A DNA stretch of 64,000 nt from Burkholderia sp. Bp9143 (lineage in GTDB: Bacteria > Pseudomonadota > Gammaproteobacteria > Burkholderiales > Burkholderiaceae): NCBI RefSeq assembly GCF_003853645.1, contig NZ_QTPO01000014.1, positions 1 through 64,000 of the forward strand, read 5' to 3'. The number at the start of each line of letters is the position of its first letter. Position 1 is the first letter of the stretch. Both the position numbers and the translations under genes were made by a program. Below, one piece after another: positions 8,009 through 16,197 of the stretch. The notes beneath the pieces were generated by a model. The model was not told the origin of the DNA. It searched no databases and saw only the letters and a list, made by a program, of their open reading frames with translations.

Positions 8009-9991
8009 ATGTCAACGAAGAAGCCCAGCGCGGCCTATAGCGAAGCATCGATCAAGGTGCTCAAGGGTCTCGAGCCGGTCAAGCAGCGGCCCGGCATGTA
8101 CACCCGTACCGAAAATCCGCTGCACATCATCCAGGAAGTCATCGACAACGCGTCCGACGAGGCGCTCGGCGGCTACGGCAAGCAGATCATGGTCACGCTG
8201 CACGCCGACCAGTCGGTGTCGGTCGAGGACGACGGCCGCGGCATCCCGTTCGGGATGCACCCCGAAGAGGGCGTGCCGGTCGTCGAGATCGTGTTCACGC
8301 GCCTGCACGCAGGCGGCAAGTTCGACAAGGCCGCCGGCGGCGCATACACGTTCTCGGGCGGCCTGCACGGCGTCGGCGTGTCGGTGACGAACGCACTCGC
8401 GACGCGTCTCGACGTGACGGTCTGGCGCGACGGCAAGATCGCCGAGCTCGGTTTTGCCGACGGCGATGTCGTGAAACCGCTCGCGACGCAAGGCGCGGGC
8501 CGCGGCGAAAAGAAGTCCGGCACGCGTGTGCAGGTGTGGCCGAATCCGAAGTACTTCGATTCGCCGAACCTGCCGCTCGGCGAGCTGCAGCGTCTGCTGC
8601 GCTCGAAGGCCGTGCTGCTGCCGGGCGTCGAGGTCGTGCTCGTCAACGAGAAGACCGGCGAGCGCCAGGCGTGGAAGTACGAGGACGGCCTGCGCGGCTA
8701 CCTGCTCGACGAGATGAACGGCAGCGAGCTGCTGATCCCGCTGTTCGAAGGCGAGCGCTTCGCCGATGCGCGTTCGACCGACGAAACCTTCGCCGAAGGG
8801 GAAGGCGCGTCGTGGGTCGTCGCATGGAGCGAGGAAGGGTCGCTCGTGCGCGAGTCGTACGTGAACTTGATCCCGACGCCGGCCGGCGGCACGCACGAGT
8901 CGGGCCTGCGCGACGGTCTCTACCAGGCGGTGAAGAGCTTCGTCGAACTGCACAACCTGCAGCCGAAGGGCGTGAAGCTGCTCGCGGAAGACGTGTTCGC
9001 GCGCGTGTCGTTCGTGCTGTCCGCGAAGGTGCTCGATCCGCAGTTCCAGGGGCAGATCAAGGAACGCCTGAACAGCCGCGACGCGGTGAAGCTCGTGTCG
9101 TCGTTCTCGCGTCCGGCGCTCGAACTGTGGCTGAACCAGCACGTCGAGCACGGCAAGAAGCTCGCCGAACTCGTGATCAAGCAGGCGCAGGCGCGCACGC
9201 GCGCGGGCCAGAAGGTCGAGAAGCGCAAGAGCTCGGGCGTCGCGGTGCTGCCCGGCAAGCTGACCGATTGCGAGACGGAAGATATCGCGCGCAACGAACT
9301 GTTCCTCGTCGAGGGCGACTCGGCGGGCGGTTCCGCGAAGATGGGCCGCGACAAGGAATACCAGGCGATCCTGCCGCTGCGCGGCAAGGTGCTGAACACG
9401 TGGGAAACCGAGCGCGACCGTCTGTTCGCGAACAACGAGGTGCACGACATCTCGGTCGCGATCGGCGTCGATCCGCACAGCCCGGACGACACCGTCGATC
9501 TGGCGAACCTGCGCTACGGCAAGATCTGCATCCTGTCGGACGCGGACGTCGACGGCTCGCACATCCAGGTGCTGCTGCTCACGCTGTTCTTCAAGCATTT
9601 CCCGCAGCTGATCGAGCGCGGTCACGTGCATGTCGCGCGGCCGCCGCTGTTCCGCGTCGATGCGCCCGCGCGCGGCAAGAAGCCCGCGCAGAAGCTCTAT
9701 GCGCTCGACGAAGGCGAACTCGAGGCGACCCTCGACAAGCTGCGCAAGGACGGCGTGCGCGAAACGCAGTGGAGCATCAGCCGCTTCAAGGGCCTCGGCG
9801 AAATGAGTGCCGAGCAGCTGTGGGACACGACGATGAACCCCGACACGCGCCGCCTGATGCCGGTGAAGCTCGGCGAGCTTGACTACGAGGCGACCGTCGC
9901 GCGGATGACGATGCTGATGGGCAAGGGCGAGGCAGCCGCGCGGCGCGGCTGGCTCGAGGAAAAGGGCAACGACGTCGAAGCGGATATTTAG
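8009..9991 (+). CDS. parE: DNA topoisomerase IV subunit B
   Basis: A 660-residue ATPase subunit of topoisomerase IV, which decatenates sister chromosomes together with ParC. The GHKL ATPase has NASDEA (near residue 47), DDGRGIP and GLHGVGVSVTNAL. The transducer domain follows, then the TOPRIM region with EGDSAGGSAKMGRD (about 432-445) and the metal-binding DADVDGSHI. The C-terminal IsrFKGLGEMSAEQLWDTTM block is typical. Length matches ParE (about 630-660), not GyrB (about 800 plus). parC follows after 224 nt on the same strand, an arrangement common in beta-proteobacteria. DnaA-box-like repeats lie just upstream. Confidence 0.96.
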   Translation: MSTKKPSAAYSEASIKVLKGLEPVKQRPGMYTRTENPLHIIQEVIDNASDEALGGYGKQIMVTLHADQSVSVEDDGRGIPFGMHPEEGVPVVEIVFTRLHAGGKFDKAAGGAYTFSGGLHGVGVSVTNALATRLDVTVWRDGKIAELGFADGDVVKPLATQGAGRGEKKSGTRVQVWPNPKYFDSPNLPLGELQRLLRSKAVLLPGVEVVLVNEKTGERQAWKYEDGLRGYLLDEMNGSELLIPLFEGERFADARSTDETFAEGEGASWVVAWSEEGSLVRESYVNLIPTPAGGTHESGLRDGLYQAVKSFVELHNLQPKGVKLLAEDVFARVSFVLSAKVLDPQFQGQIKERLNSRDAVKLVSSFSRPALELWLNQHVEHGKKLAELVIKQAQARTRAGQKVEKRKSSGVAVLPGKLTDCETEDIARNELFLVEGDSAGGSAKMGRDKEYQAILPLRGKVLNTWETERDRLFANNEVHDISVAIGVDPHSPDDTVDLANLRYGKICILSDADVDGSHIQVLLLTLFFKHFPQLIERGHVHVARPPLFRVDAPARGKKPAQKLYALDEGELEATLDKLRKDGVRETQWSISRFKGLGEMSAEQLWDTTMNPDTRRLMPVKLGELDYEATVARMTMLMGKGEAAARRGWLEEKGNDVEADI

Positions 9992-9995
9992 TGCG

Positions 9996-10145
9996 GTGTT
10001 CGACGCCAATCGGCACTGATGCGCTGCGCCTTCGCGCCCGTGGCGGCGTCGCAAATCCTCGCGATGCCGCTCGGCATCGCTGCGGTTTGCTTCTTGCCGC
10101 GAACGCGAATCCGCTGGCGCATCAGCACCGCTTGGCATCGAACAC
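9996..10145 (+). repeat. 150-nt imperfect palindrome between parE and parC
   Basis: The sequence reads nearly the same on both strands around a centre at 10070/10071. The outer arms 9996-10024 and 10117-10145 match at 25 of 29 positions by hand count. The inner arms GCGATGCCG (10061-10069) and CGGCATCGC (10072-10080) are exact, extended by GCAAA/TTTGC further out; the middle portion pairs only with small shifts. The parE stop is 4 nt upstream and parC starts 70 nt downstream. As RNA it would make one long hairpin. It may be a MITE or REP-type element, or a processing/attenuation structure within the operon. Confidence 0.75.
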
Positions 10146-10215
10146 GACACCGCATCCGCGCGGCCGGGCATGACGCCCGGCCCGGCCTCACGCCACTTAC
10201 GAATACGGAATACAG

Positions 10216-12537
10216 ATGGACGACAATACTTCCGATCTCTTCGCCGGGTCCGACGCACCGGACGCCGATGCGCTGACGCTCGGCAACTACGCGGAGCAGG
10301 CGTACCTCAGCTACGCGGTCAGCGTCGTGAAGAGCCGCGCGCTGCCCGACGTGTGCGACGGTCAGAAGCCGGTGCAGCGCCGGATCCTGTTCGCGATGAA
10401 CGAAATGGGCCTCGGCCCCGACGCGAAGCCGGTGAAGTCGGCACGCGTGGTCGGCGACGTGCTCGGTAAATACCACCCGCACGGCGACCAGTCGGCGTAC
10501 GACGCGCTCGTGCGTCTCGCGCAGGATTTCTCGCTGCGCTATCCGCTGATCGACGGGCAGGGCAACTTCGGCTCGCGCGACGGCGACGGCGCGGCGGCGA
10601 TGCGATACACCGAAGCGCGGCTCACGCCGATCTCGAAGCTGCTGCTCGACGAGATCGACCAGGGCACGGTCGATTTCATGCCGAACTACGACGGCTCGTT
10701 CGAGGAACCGAAGACGCTGCCGAGCCGCATGCCGTTCGTGCTGCTGAACGGCGCGTCGGGCATCGCGGTCGGTCTCGCCACCGAAATCCCGTCGCACAAC
10801 CTGCGCGAGGTCGCGGCGGCGGCGGTCGCGTTGATCCGCAATCCGAAGCTCACGCACGCGGAGCTGATGAACCTGATCCCCGGCCCGGACTTCCCGGGCG
10901 GCGGCCAGATCATCTCGAGCGACACCGAGATCGCGGCGGCCTATGAAACCGGCCGCGGCAGCCTGAAGGTGCGCGCGCGCTGGAAGATCGAGGATCTCGC
11001 GCGCGGCCAGTGGCAACTGGTCGTCACCGAGTTGCCGCCGAACACGTCGGGCCAGAAGGTGCTCGAGGAAATCGAGGAGCTGACCAACCCGAAGCTCAAG
11101 CTCGGCAAGAAGACGCTCACGCCCGAGCAGCTCAACACCAAGAAGGCGATGCTCGACCTGCTCGACGCGGTGCGCGACGAGTCGGGCAAGGAAGCGGCGG
11201 TGCGGCTCGTGTTCGAGCCGAAGTCGCGCACGATCGACCAGACGGAATTCGTGAACACGCTGCTCGCGTACACGAGCCTCGAGTCGAACGCGACGCTGAA
11301 CCTCGTGATGATCGGCGCCGACGGCCGGCCGGGCCAGAAGGGGCTGCTGACGATCCTCGACGAATGGGTGAAGTTCCGCCAGCTGACGATGACGCGCCGC
11401 TGCCGCCATCGTCTCGCGAAGGTCGACGACCGCATCCACATCCTCGAAGGGCGGATGATCGTCTTCCTGAACATCGACGAGGTGATCCGCATCATCCGCG
11501 AGGCGGACGAGCCGAAGGCCGCGCTGATGAGCGCGTTCGGCCTCTCCGACCGCCAGGCCGAAGACATCCTCGAAATCCGGCTGCGTCAGCTCGCGCGGCT
11601 CGAGAAGATCAAGATCGAGAAGGAACTCGAAGCGCTGCGCGACGAGAAGGCGAAGCTCGAGGAACTGCTCGCGAACGAAAGCGCGATGAAGCGGCTGATG
11701 ATCAAGGAGATCGAGGCCGACGCGAAGCAGTACGGCGACGATCGCCGCACGCTGATCCAGCAGGAAAAGCGCGCGACGTTCGAGGCGAAGGTCGTCGACG
11801 AGCCGGTGACGGTCGTCGTGTCGCAGAAGGGCTGGGTGCGTGCGCTGAAGGGCCACGGGCTCGACCCGGCGGGCTTCTCGTTCAAGGCCGGTGACCACCT
11901 GTACGCGGCGTTCCAGTGCCGCACGCCCGATCGCCTGATCGCGTGGGGCAGCAGCGGCCGCGTGTACTCGGTCGACGTGTCGGTGCTGCCGGGCGGGCGC
12001 GGCGACGGCGTGCCGGTGACGTCCCTGATCGAGCTCGAATCGGGCTCGCACCTGATGCACTACTACGCGGCGCCGGCCGAGCAGCAACTGCTGCTCGCAT
12101 CGAGCACCGGCTTCGGCTTCCTCGCGAAGGTTGGCGACATGGTGAGCCGCGTAAAGGCCGGCAAGTCGTTCATGACGATCGATACGGGCGCGGTGCCGCT
12201 TGCGCCGATGCCCGTGCTGCCGAACGCGACGCAGGTCGCGTGTCTGTCGAGCGGCGGCCGTCTGCTGGTATTCGGGATGGACGAGATGAAGACGCTGTCC
12301 GGCGGCGGCCGCGGCGTGATCCTGATGGCGCTCGACGACAAGGAAACGCTCGTGCAGGCGCTCGCGATCGACCCGGCCGGCGTCGTGCTGATCGGCACCG
12401 GTCGCGGCGGCAAGGCGCAGGAAGAAACGCTGTCGTACGCGGGGCTCGCGCCGCACGTCAGCAAGCGCGCACGCAAGGGCCGCACGCCGGAAACGAAGCT
12501 CAAGGTCGTCAACGAACTGCGTCCGCTGCTCGGCTGA
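10216..12537 (+). CDS. parC: DNA topoisomerase IV subunit A
   Basis: A 773-residue catalytic subunit that cleaves and rejoins DNA. The winged-helix/tower domain starts [20 protein letters not shown]. The active tyrosine is in [11 protein letters not shown] (near residue 133). The C-terminal domain (about 500-773) is a shortened beta-pinwheel ([30 protein letters not shown]), as expected for ParC rather than GyrA. The quinolone-determining segment reads [11 protein letters not shown]. At the positions of E. coli ParC Ser80 and Glu84 it has Gln92 and Asp96. It forms a unit with parE and ends in a strong terminator at 12571-12611. Confidence 0.96.
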   Translation: MDDNTSDLFAGSDAPDADALTLGNYAEQAYLSYAVSVVKSRALPDVCDGQKPVQRRILFAMNEMGLGPDAKPVKSARVVGDVLGKYHPHGDQSAYDALVRLAQDFSLRYPLIDGQGNFGSRDGDGAAAMRYTEARLTPISKLLLDEIDQGTVDFMPNYDGSFEEPKTLPSRMPFVLLNGASGIAVGLATEIPSHNLREVAAAAVALIRNPKLTHAELMNLIPGPDFPGGGQIISSDTEIAAAYETGRGSLKVRARWKIEDLARGQWQLVVTELPPNTSGQKVLEEIEELTNPKLKLGKKTLTPEQLNTKKAMLDLLDAVRDESGKEAAVRLVFEPKSRTIDQTEFVNTLLAYTSLESNATLNLVMIGADGRPGQKGLLTILDEWVKFRQLTMTRRCRHRLAKVDDRIHILEGRMIVFLNIDEVIRIIREADEPKAALMSAFGLSDRQAEDILEIRLRQLARLEKIKIEKELEALRDEKAKLEELLANESAMKRLMIKEIEADAKQYGDDRRTLIQQEKRATFEAKVVDEPVTVVVSQKGWVRALKGHGLDPAGFSFKAGDHLYAAFQCRTPDRLIAWGSSGRVYSVDVSVLPGGRGDGVPVTSLIELESGSHLMHYYAAPAEQQLLLASSTGFGFLAKVGDMVSRVKAGKSFMTIDTGAVPLAPMPVLPNATQVACLSSGGRLLVFGMDEMKTLSGGGRGVILMALDDKETLVQALAIDPAGVVLIGTGRGGKAQEETLSYAGLAPHVSKRARKGRTPETKLKVVNELRPLLG

Positions 12538-12570
12538 CGCCGCATCCGGTCGCTGGTTCGACCGGCATCG

Positions 12571-12611
12571 AGGCCGCACCTCCGCTTCGGCGGGCGTGCG
12601 GCCTGTTCTTT
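12571..12611 (+). terminator. Rho-independent terminator of parC
   Basis: AGGCCGCAC (12571-12579) pairs with GTGCGGCCT (12596-12604). An inner CCGC/GCGG stem is capped by a TTCG tetraloop, and TTCTTT follows. It lies 34 nt after the parC stop. Confidence 0.75.
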
Positions 12612-12781
12612 GGGGCGACGCATTCAGGAAAGCGAGCGTGGCGCCGTCACGCGGAACTTGCAAAATATTGTGAAATACCGCCAGGGGGCTGAACCGCGCG
12701 GCGGCGCGCCGGTCGAACGTCGCTCGAGACCGCGCGTGACGCGGCTGTTCGTTGCACTCAACCCATAACAGGATTGCCGCC

Positions 12782-13240
12782 ATGTCCCACGCCGTTGCCG
12801 TCGCGCTGTTTCTTCATCTGCTGGCCGTCGCCGTGTGGGTGGGCGGGATGGTCTTCGCGAACTTCTGCCTGCGCCCGGCGCTGTCCGACCTGACGCCGCA
12901 GCTGCGGCTGCCGCTGATCGAGGGCGTGTTCCGCCGTTTCTTCAACTGGGTGTCGGGCTCGGTGATCGTGATCCTGCTGTCCGGCGGTTTCCTGCTCACG
13001 GCATTCGGCGGCGCGCATGCGACGTGGTCGCTGCATGCGATGGCGGGGCTCGGCGTCGTGATGATGCTGATCTTCGGTCATATCCGCTTCGCGCTGTTCC
13101 CGCGCATCCGCCGCGCGGTGCAGGCGCAGAACTGGCCGGACGGTGCGCGCGCGGTGAATACGGTGCGCCTGCTGGTCGTCGTCAACCTCGTGCTCGGCGT
13201 CGTGACGATCGGCGCGGCCGTGCTGTCGCGCGGCTTCTGA
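12782..13240 (+). CDS. CopD-like inner-membrane protein
   Basis: A 152-residue integral membrane protein with four predicted helices (about 3-25, 55-75, 80-100, 125-150). The start MSHAVAVALFLHLLAVAVWVGGM, with His in helix 1 and the WVGGM motif, is characteristic of the CopD / PF05425-type copper resistance family. Members of the family have been linked to copper handling in the inner membrane. The single-domain length is shorter than CopD proper (about 300 residues), so it is a family relative of unknown substrate. The ATG at 12782 is preferred over one 10 codons earlier because of a nearby AGGA and the start of the hydrophobic helix. It is transcribed alone. Confidence 0.7.
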   Translation: MSHAVAVALFLHLLAVAVWVGGMVFANFCLRPALSDLTPQLRLPLIEGVFRRFFNWVSGSVIVILLSGGFLLTAFGGAHATWSLHAMAGLGVVMMLIFGHIRFALFPRIRRAVQAQNWPDGARAVNTVRLLVVVNLVLGVVTIGAAVLSRGF

Positions 13241-13302
13241 TCGCCGACCTCTGAACTTGCGGCGCCGTTCGGCGCCCGCCGCCGGCGCGATGCCGCGCGC
13301 CG

Positions 13303-14208
13303 CTACGCGGCCAGCATCGCGTCGAGCAGCCACGCGCCGGCCGGGCCGAGCGGCCGGTTGCGCGACCACACCGCATCGACCCGCACGCGGCGCGGCCAGC
13401 CGCGCGAGCGCAGCTCGCAGAGGCGATCGCGCGCGAAGTGCTCGACCATCCAGCGCGGCAGCTCGGCCCAGCCGAACCCCAGCACCGCCATCTCCAGCAG
13501 CATCAGATAGCTCGGCGCGAGCCAGCGCTGCGTGCCGACGACGATCCGGTCGTCGGCGCCGCGATCCTCCGGTTTCACGTATGTGTTGAGGCGCAGCTCG
13601 CGCGCGTCGCGCAGCGCCGCGTGCGGCACGTCGGCGTCGCCATACGCCGCAAGCGCGTGCGTGCGCCCGACGAACAGACCGATCTCCGATTCTTCCGCCA
13701 CCGTCGCCGCGCCGATATCGGGCGGGTAGACGGCGCGCGCGGCCATCAACCCGAGCTGCGCGCGGCCCTGCTGGATCAGGTCGAGCACGTCCTCGTGTTC
13801 GGCGATCTGGCATTCGAGCTCGAGCGCAGGAAAGCGCTGCTCGAGCGCCATCAAGGTTTCCTCGTAACGCTTCGACTGGTACGTGTCGGACACGACGAGC
13901 GTCAGCCGCGCTTCCTCGCCCTGCGCGAGCCGCGCGGCGGTGCGGTCGATCGCCGCGCCGGCTTCCAGCGCGCGCTGCACCTGCGGCAGCAGCGCGCGAC
14001 CGGCATCGGTCAGCGTCGGCGCGCGCGTCGAGCGGTCGAACAGCTGCACGCCGAGATCGATCTCGAGGTTCGCGATCGCTTCGGACACCGTCGACTGGCG
14101 CTTGCCGAGCTTGCGGGCGGCGGCCGTGAACGAGCCGAGCAGCGCGGCTTCGGCGAACGCGAGCAGGGCTTCGGGTGCGTGGCGCATGCGGTGGATCTCT
14201 GGCGTCAT
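13303..14208 (-). CDS. LysR-family transcriptional regulator of the PACE pump
   Basis: A 301-residue LysR-type regulator. The N-terminal winged helix (about 10-70) shows FAEAALLGSFTAAARKLGKRQSTVSEAIANLE and LFDRSTRAPTLTDAGRALL. The periplasmic-binding-like effector domain occupies about 95-295. It is divergent from the PACE efflux gene with a 90-nt shared promoter region, matching the known AceR-aceI arrangement in which a LysR regulator activates a PACE pump. The palindrome ATCGGT-AAA-ACCGAT abuts its start codon, suggesting autoregulation. The inducer is unknown. Confidence 0.88.
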   Translation of the reverse strand: MTPEIHRMRHAPEALLAFAEAALLGSFTAAARKLGKRQSTVSEAIANLEIDLGVQLFDRSTRAPTLTDAGRALLPQVQRALEAGAAIDRTAARLAQGEEARLTLVVSDTYQSKRYEETLMALEQRFPALELECQIAEHEDVLDLIQQGRAQLGLMAARAVYPPDIGAATVAEESEIGLFVGRTHALAAYGDADVPHAALRDARELRLNTYVKPEDRGADDRIVVGTQRWLAPSYLMLLEMAVLGFGWAELPRWMVEHFARDRLCELRSRGWPRRVRVDAVWSRNRPLGPAGAWLLDAMLAA

Positions 14209-14223
14209 ATCGGTAAAACCGAT
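14209..14223. promoter_or_regulatory. Palindromic LysR-type operator
   Basis: ATCGGT (14209-14214) and ACCGAT (14218-14223) form a perfect inverted repeat with an AAA spacer, embedded in ATAT...ATAT flanks. It lies directly against the LysR start codon within the divergent promoter. Size and symmetry suit a LysR dimer; the assignment is by position. Confidence 0.55.
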
Positions 14224-14298
14224 GATATCAAACTGGATTCATACGGTTGTGCCGATCAAAATGGCCGACATGGTGGTACAAACGAATCGGAGGGAACC

Positions 14299-14745
14299 AT
14301 GAAACAGATGAACAAAACGGTGACGGAACGCCTCGTTCACGCGCTGACGTTCGAGCTGGTGGCGATCGCGCTGTGCGCGCCGATCGGCGCGTGGCTGCTC
14401 GACATGCCGGTGTCGCACGTCGGCGTGCTGACGGTGATGGTCTCGCTGATCGCGATGGCCTGGAACATGACGTTCAACACGCTGTTCGATCGCTTCGAGC
14501 GGCGGGCCGGCCTCACGCGCACGCTCGGCATGCGGATCGCGCATGCGGTCGCGTTCGAGCTTGGCCTCGTCGCGATGGTGGTGCCGGTCGCCGCGTGGTG
14601 GCTGAACGTGAGCCTCGTCGAGGCGCTGCTGCTCGACCTCGGCATCGTGCTGTTCTTCCTGCCTTACACGTTCTGCTTCAACCTCGCGTACGACGCGCTG
14701 CGCGCACGCTGGGTCGCACGCCGCGTCGCGGTGCAGGCGGGCTGA
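14299..14745 (+). CDS. PACE-family multidrug/biocide efflux protein
   Basis: A 148-residue membrane protein made of a tandem bacterial transmembrane pair domain, giving four helices (about 14-34, 38-58, 82-102, 106-128). It carries the PACE signatures: RLVHALTFELVAIALCAPIGAW, MAWNMTFNTLFDRFE, RIAHAVAFELGLVAMVVPVAAW and PYTFCFNLAYD. The intramembrane Glu residues (FEL) in helices 1 and 3 are conserved. PACE proteins such as AceI export chlorhexidine and short-chain diamines using the proton gradient. The ATG at 14299 has an excellent GGAGGG site. It is paired with the divergent LysR gene that probably controls it. Confidence 0.9.
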   Translation: MKQMNKTVTERLVHALTFELVAIALCAPIGAWLLDMPVSHVGVLTVMVSLIAMAWNMTFNTLFDRFERRAGLTRTLGMRIAHAVAFELGLVAMVVPVAAWWLNVSLVEALLLDLGIVLFFLPYTFCFNLAYDALRARWVARRVAVQAG

Positions 14746-14788
14746 GCGGCAAGCGTCCGGCGGGGGTGGCGGTGACCGCTGCCGACCG

Positions 14789-16063
14789 TCAGTGCGCGAC
14801 GGCCCACAGCCACACGCCGCATGTGATCGCGACCGCAGCGTAGACGGCATACACGGGCACCTTGAAGCGCGCGAAGCACAGCGTCGCAAAGGCGCCCGTG
14901 AGCCAATAGACGGGATCGGCCGGTTCGCGATGCAGGATCTTCACGACGGCGACGACGAGAAAGCCCGTCGTCGCCGCGCGCAGCAGGCGCATCCCGTGCT
15001 CGAAGCGCGAATGGCGCTTGAGCCGGAACAGATGGTTCTGCGCGAACACGACGAGACACCCCGACGGAATGAACAGCGCGGCGGTCGCGAGCAGCGCGCC
15101 GGTCCAGCCGTCGGTCAGGTAGCCGAGAAACGGCACGACGTTCAGCAGCGGGCCGGGCGACACTGGCGACAGCGCGAACGCGAGCGTGAAGTCGCGATCG
15201 GAGATGCCGGTGGCCGGCGACACGAACAGCGTCTTGAGCACGGGCAGCGCGGAGAAGCCGCCGCCGAACAGCGTCATGCCGGCGCCGGCGAGCCGCGGCC
15301 ACAGCAGCGTCATCTGGTAGTCGCCGGGCAGCGGCACGGCGAATACCGCGACGAGGACGGCGAGCAGCACGAGCAGGTTGCGGTCGCGCTTCGACAGCGT
15401 GAAGTCGACTGCGTCGTGTTGCGGCGGCCCGGTGAGCCAGCCTGCTGCGAACGCCGCGAAAAGAATCCCGACGAAAGCGGCCGGACTATGCGCGAAAGCG
15501 AGCAGAATCGTCGACAGCGCGGCGATCACCTGTTCGAGCCGCGTGCGCGCGAGCGTGCGCAACTGCTTGACCCACGTGACGCCGATCAGCGCGGCGAGCA
15601 CCATCCCGAAGTGATTGATCAGGATCGGCGCGGCGAGCGAGCGCACGATCGGTGTGCGGTAGAAGATCGCAAATAGCGTCATCAGCACGGAGAACGGAAG
15701 GACGCTCGCGATGCCGGCGACCCACGCGCCGGCGCGGCCATGCAGCGTCTGGCCGACCTGCACCGCGACATTGCAGCCGACAGGGCCTGGCACGAGCCAT
15801 GCAAGGGCGACGAAATCGGCGAACACGTGCGGCTCGATGCGCTGCAACCGTTCAACGTAGTGGCGTTCGAGCTGCGCCATCATCGAAAGCCCGCCCCACG
15901 ACACGGCGGAAATGGCGGCGACGACCTTGAACAAGGCCCACAGGGATGCCTGTGCCTGTTCGACACGTTCGGCCGCTTCGACTTCGACGGTGGTCATGAT
16001 GGTGTTGCTGTTGGCGCAGGGCCTGGTCTCGCGCATGGTGACGTGCCGGCGGCCTGCCGACAC
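14789..16063 (-). CDS. chrA: Chromate transporter ChrA-like, two-domain
   Basis: A 424-residue polytopic membrane protein with two homologous halves, as in long-chain chromate ion transporters. Half 1 has SWGGLSMMAQLERHYVE and WLVPGPVGCNVAVQVG. Half 2 has TLFGGGFSALPVLKTLFV and ALSPVSPGPLLNVVPFLGYL. These repeat the CHR-family G-x-x-PGP pattern. Family members export chromate from the cytoplasm; here the substrate is inferred from homology. I prefer the GTG at 16063, which follows a GGGAGGG ribosome site by a good distance. The ATG 22 codons later has none. It is convergent with the PACE gene. Confidence 0.85.
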   Translation of the reverse strand: MSAGRRHVTMRETRPCANSNTIMTTVEVEAAERVEQAQASLWALFKVVAAISAVSWGGLSMMAQLERHYVERLQRIEPHVFADFVALAWLVPGPVGCNVAVQVGQTLHGRAGAWVAGIASVLPFSVLMTLFAIFYRTPIVRSLAAPILINHFGMVLAALIGVTWVKQLRTLARTRLEQVIAALSTILLAFAHSPAAFVGILFAAFAAGWLTGPPQHDAVDFTLSKRDRNLLVLLAVLVAVFAVPLPGDYQMTLLWPRLAGAGMTLFGGGFSALPVLKTLFVSPATGISDRDFTLAFALSPVSPGPLLNVVPFLGYLTDGWTGALLATAALFIPSGCLVVFAQNHLFRLKRHSRFEHGMRLLRAATTGFLVVAVVKILHREPADPVYWLTGAFATLCFARFKVPVYAVYAAVAITCGVWLWAVAH

Positions 16064-16197
16064 GATGGCCCTCCCAATTGTCCGCCGCGCGTCGTGACAC
16101 TGCCATGCGCGAAAACGCTAGTAAATGAACTAAACAGCAGGATCGGAAACCGAAACAATCGGTGTGCTGCGCAACATGTGCCGCGCGGGTTGCAGGC

